The translations under genes and the position numbers were made by a program. Source: Pratylenchus scribneri (taxonomy: Eukaryota; Nematoda; Chromadorea; Rhabditida; Pratylenchidae). Taken from it: a DNA stretch of 64,000 nucleotides. The notes under the pieces were generated by a model, which was not told the DNA's origin, ran no database searches, and saw only the letters and a program-made list of their open reading frames with translations. The first letter of the stretch is position 1, and every line of letters starts with the position of its first letter. The stretch covers positions 372,001 to 436,000 of the forward strand of contig JAQSEB010000054.1 in NCBI GenBank assembly GCA_030063045.1. Direction: 5' to 3'. This document shows positions 62,900 through 64,000 of this stretch, in pieces.

Positions 62900-63882
62900 T
62901 CAAAACCAACCCCATTTTTTCATATCGGTGCAGGCCTTATCAAACAATTCCTCCCAATTCTTCTTCTGTTCAGCGCTAAGGCCCCCGGCATGCTTTTGAA
63001 TGGTCACGAACCATGCATCCTTCGTCTTCTAAAATATATATTGTTAAAGCTAATATTGGAAATTGGCCAATTCCGGAATTGGCTAGATGCTGGGATTAGC
63101 TAATTTTTGAAATCTCGGCTTCTAGAAACCCTAAGCTACTAGAAAATAGGCTCATTCGACTCGTCAGGGTCGATTTAGTCTAAGAAATTTCAATTTCAAA
63201 ACCGAAATAAAGAATAGAAAAAAGTTGGTAAACCAAAACCGGTTTGGGTTTAAACAATGGTTCAGCTTTTCAAAACAAGGCCAAACCATTTTGAAATTGA
63301 AATTTCATAGACCAAATCGACCCTGACGAATCGAATGAGCCTATTTTCAAGTCTCTAGGTTTCTTAGAAGACGAGATTTCTGAAATTAGCTAATCCGAAT
63401 CCCAGCATCTAGCCAATTCCGGGATTGGCCAATTTTCAAGATTCATTTTAATAAATAAATGAAAAAATTGGGAAAATTCGTCGAACTGACGCTAAAATTC
63501 GAAAGAGGCACATCCACATCACTGTAATGCTCCTTCACGTTGGACAGGGACGATCTCCATGAGCGGTCGTCGTTCACATTTCCCGGCAATTGCATTAGGG
63601 CCTTAAAATAATAGAATTCTTTGATCGAAATTTCGTCGAAATTACCTGAAGTTCATTGATGGCCAACATCACGTATCTTTGTGAGCGTCCAACCGTGTCC
63701 GGATCGACACCCCCGTAGGCATCGGCCACATCCGAATGTTTGGAGAAAAGTCTGAATTTAGGGATTTACGGCTATTAATTGATTTTTGAGATTATTTATT
63801 ACTCCTTATAGTAGTCGGCCCCAGCATCTTTGCCCAGCTTGAATTGCTGCATTTGCTTCTGAAGCAGTTCAGCGTTCACCAT
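62900..63882 (-). CDS. Short globin-like protein
   Basis: Four exons from ATG at 63882 (MVNAELLQKQMQQFKLGKDA) to TGA at 62900 encode about 136 residues. GADYYKELFSKHSDVADAYG and DPDTVGRSQRYVMLAINELQ resemble the B-to-E helices of nematode globins (an FY/FF, PDL, G..., S-R-F order). SNVKEHYSDVDVPLSN offers a proximal-His-like EHY at the F helix. KHAGGLSAEQKKNWEELFDK resembles the G/H helices. It is shorter than usual nematode globins (about 150-160 residues), and a distal residue cannot be assigned. If it is a globin it would bind haem and oxygen in the cytoplasm. An unrelated small helical protein is the alternative. The intron before the last exon holds a family-4 palindromic repeat. Confidence 0.5.
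63055..63445. repeat. Palindromic intron repeat family 4, longest copy
   Basis: The arms are clearly inverted: GGAAATTGGCCAATTCCGGA with GAAATCTCGGCTTCTAGAAA at left, and TTCTTAGAAGACGAGATTTC with GCCAATTCCGGGATTGGCCA at right. The centre contains AAACCAAAACCGGTTTGGGT. It lies in the third intron of the globin-like gene. Confidence 0.85.
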
Positions 63883-64000
63883 TTTGGTTGGGAAGTTTTA
63901 TTTTACTGGAGTGAAAATTTTTGGAAATCTGAAATGAATGAAAACGAACGGAGAAATTGGAATGGATTGATGGGAAGTTGAATGAATGGAGGGGCAAAAA

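Overview
The window looks like a piece of a nematode nuclear genome. The host DNA is AT-rich, genes are split by many introns ending in TTTCAG-type acceptors, and same-strand genes follow each other at operon-like spacings of about 140-220 bp. It also carries an envelope-bearing BEL/Pao retroelement of the type known from nematodes. Codon use and intron style suggest a clade IV / tylenchid-like worm, but the species cannot be named from the sequence.

Layout. At 1-3.2 kb there are repeats, a coding-like fragment and the 3' end of an unidentified plus-strand gene. From 43.8 kb down to 4.1 kb, seven genes lie collinear on the minus strand: RPP30 (RNase P subunit), WDR24 (GATOR2 subunit), two small mutually paralogous membrane proteins (here A and B), INTS9 (Integrator), a two-TM hypothetical protein and MICU1 (mitochondrial calcium uptake regulator). 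When recognisable MITEs are subtracted, most junctions come to about 160-220 bp, which suggests one large operon. Divergently, on the plus strand, a small TPR co-chaperone gene (44.5 kb) is followed 141 bp later by a YY1-type zinc-finger gene (45.2-50.1 kb). A 640-bp intergenic segment with a very GC-rich palindromic island separates the two directions. Then come an SLC17-type transporter (50.8-57.7 kb, minus), a PDHX/E3BP-type pyruvate dehydrogenase component (60.6-62.2 kb, minus) and a short globin-like gene (62.9-63.9 kb, minus).

The main accessory feature is a complete 16,355-bp BEL/Pao LTR retrotransposon (24421-40775). It has two 804-bp LTRs with no difference seen by eye, a GAATG target-site duplication, a primer-binding site, one gag-pol frame, a phlebovirus-type envelope region, a long proline-rich membrane tail and a separate proline-rich accessory ORF. 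It sits in sense orientation in a WDR24 intron, only 25 nt upstream of a 3' splice site. Its gag-pol, envelope and tail regions share one frame, interrupted only by two amber (TAG) codons.

Introns and spacers are crowded with small non-autonomous elements: hAT-like MITEs with 8-bp duplications, palindromic families, a MITE family carrying an internally amplified minisatellite, and degenerate tRNA-like repeats. Five sizeable minisatellites are present. The long open frames inside them are repeat artefacts. Exon boundaries were read by eye; positions described as approximate may be off by a few bases.
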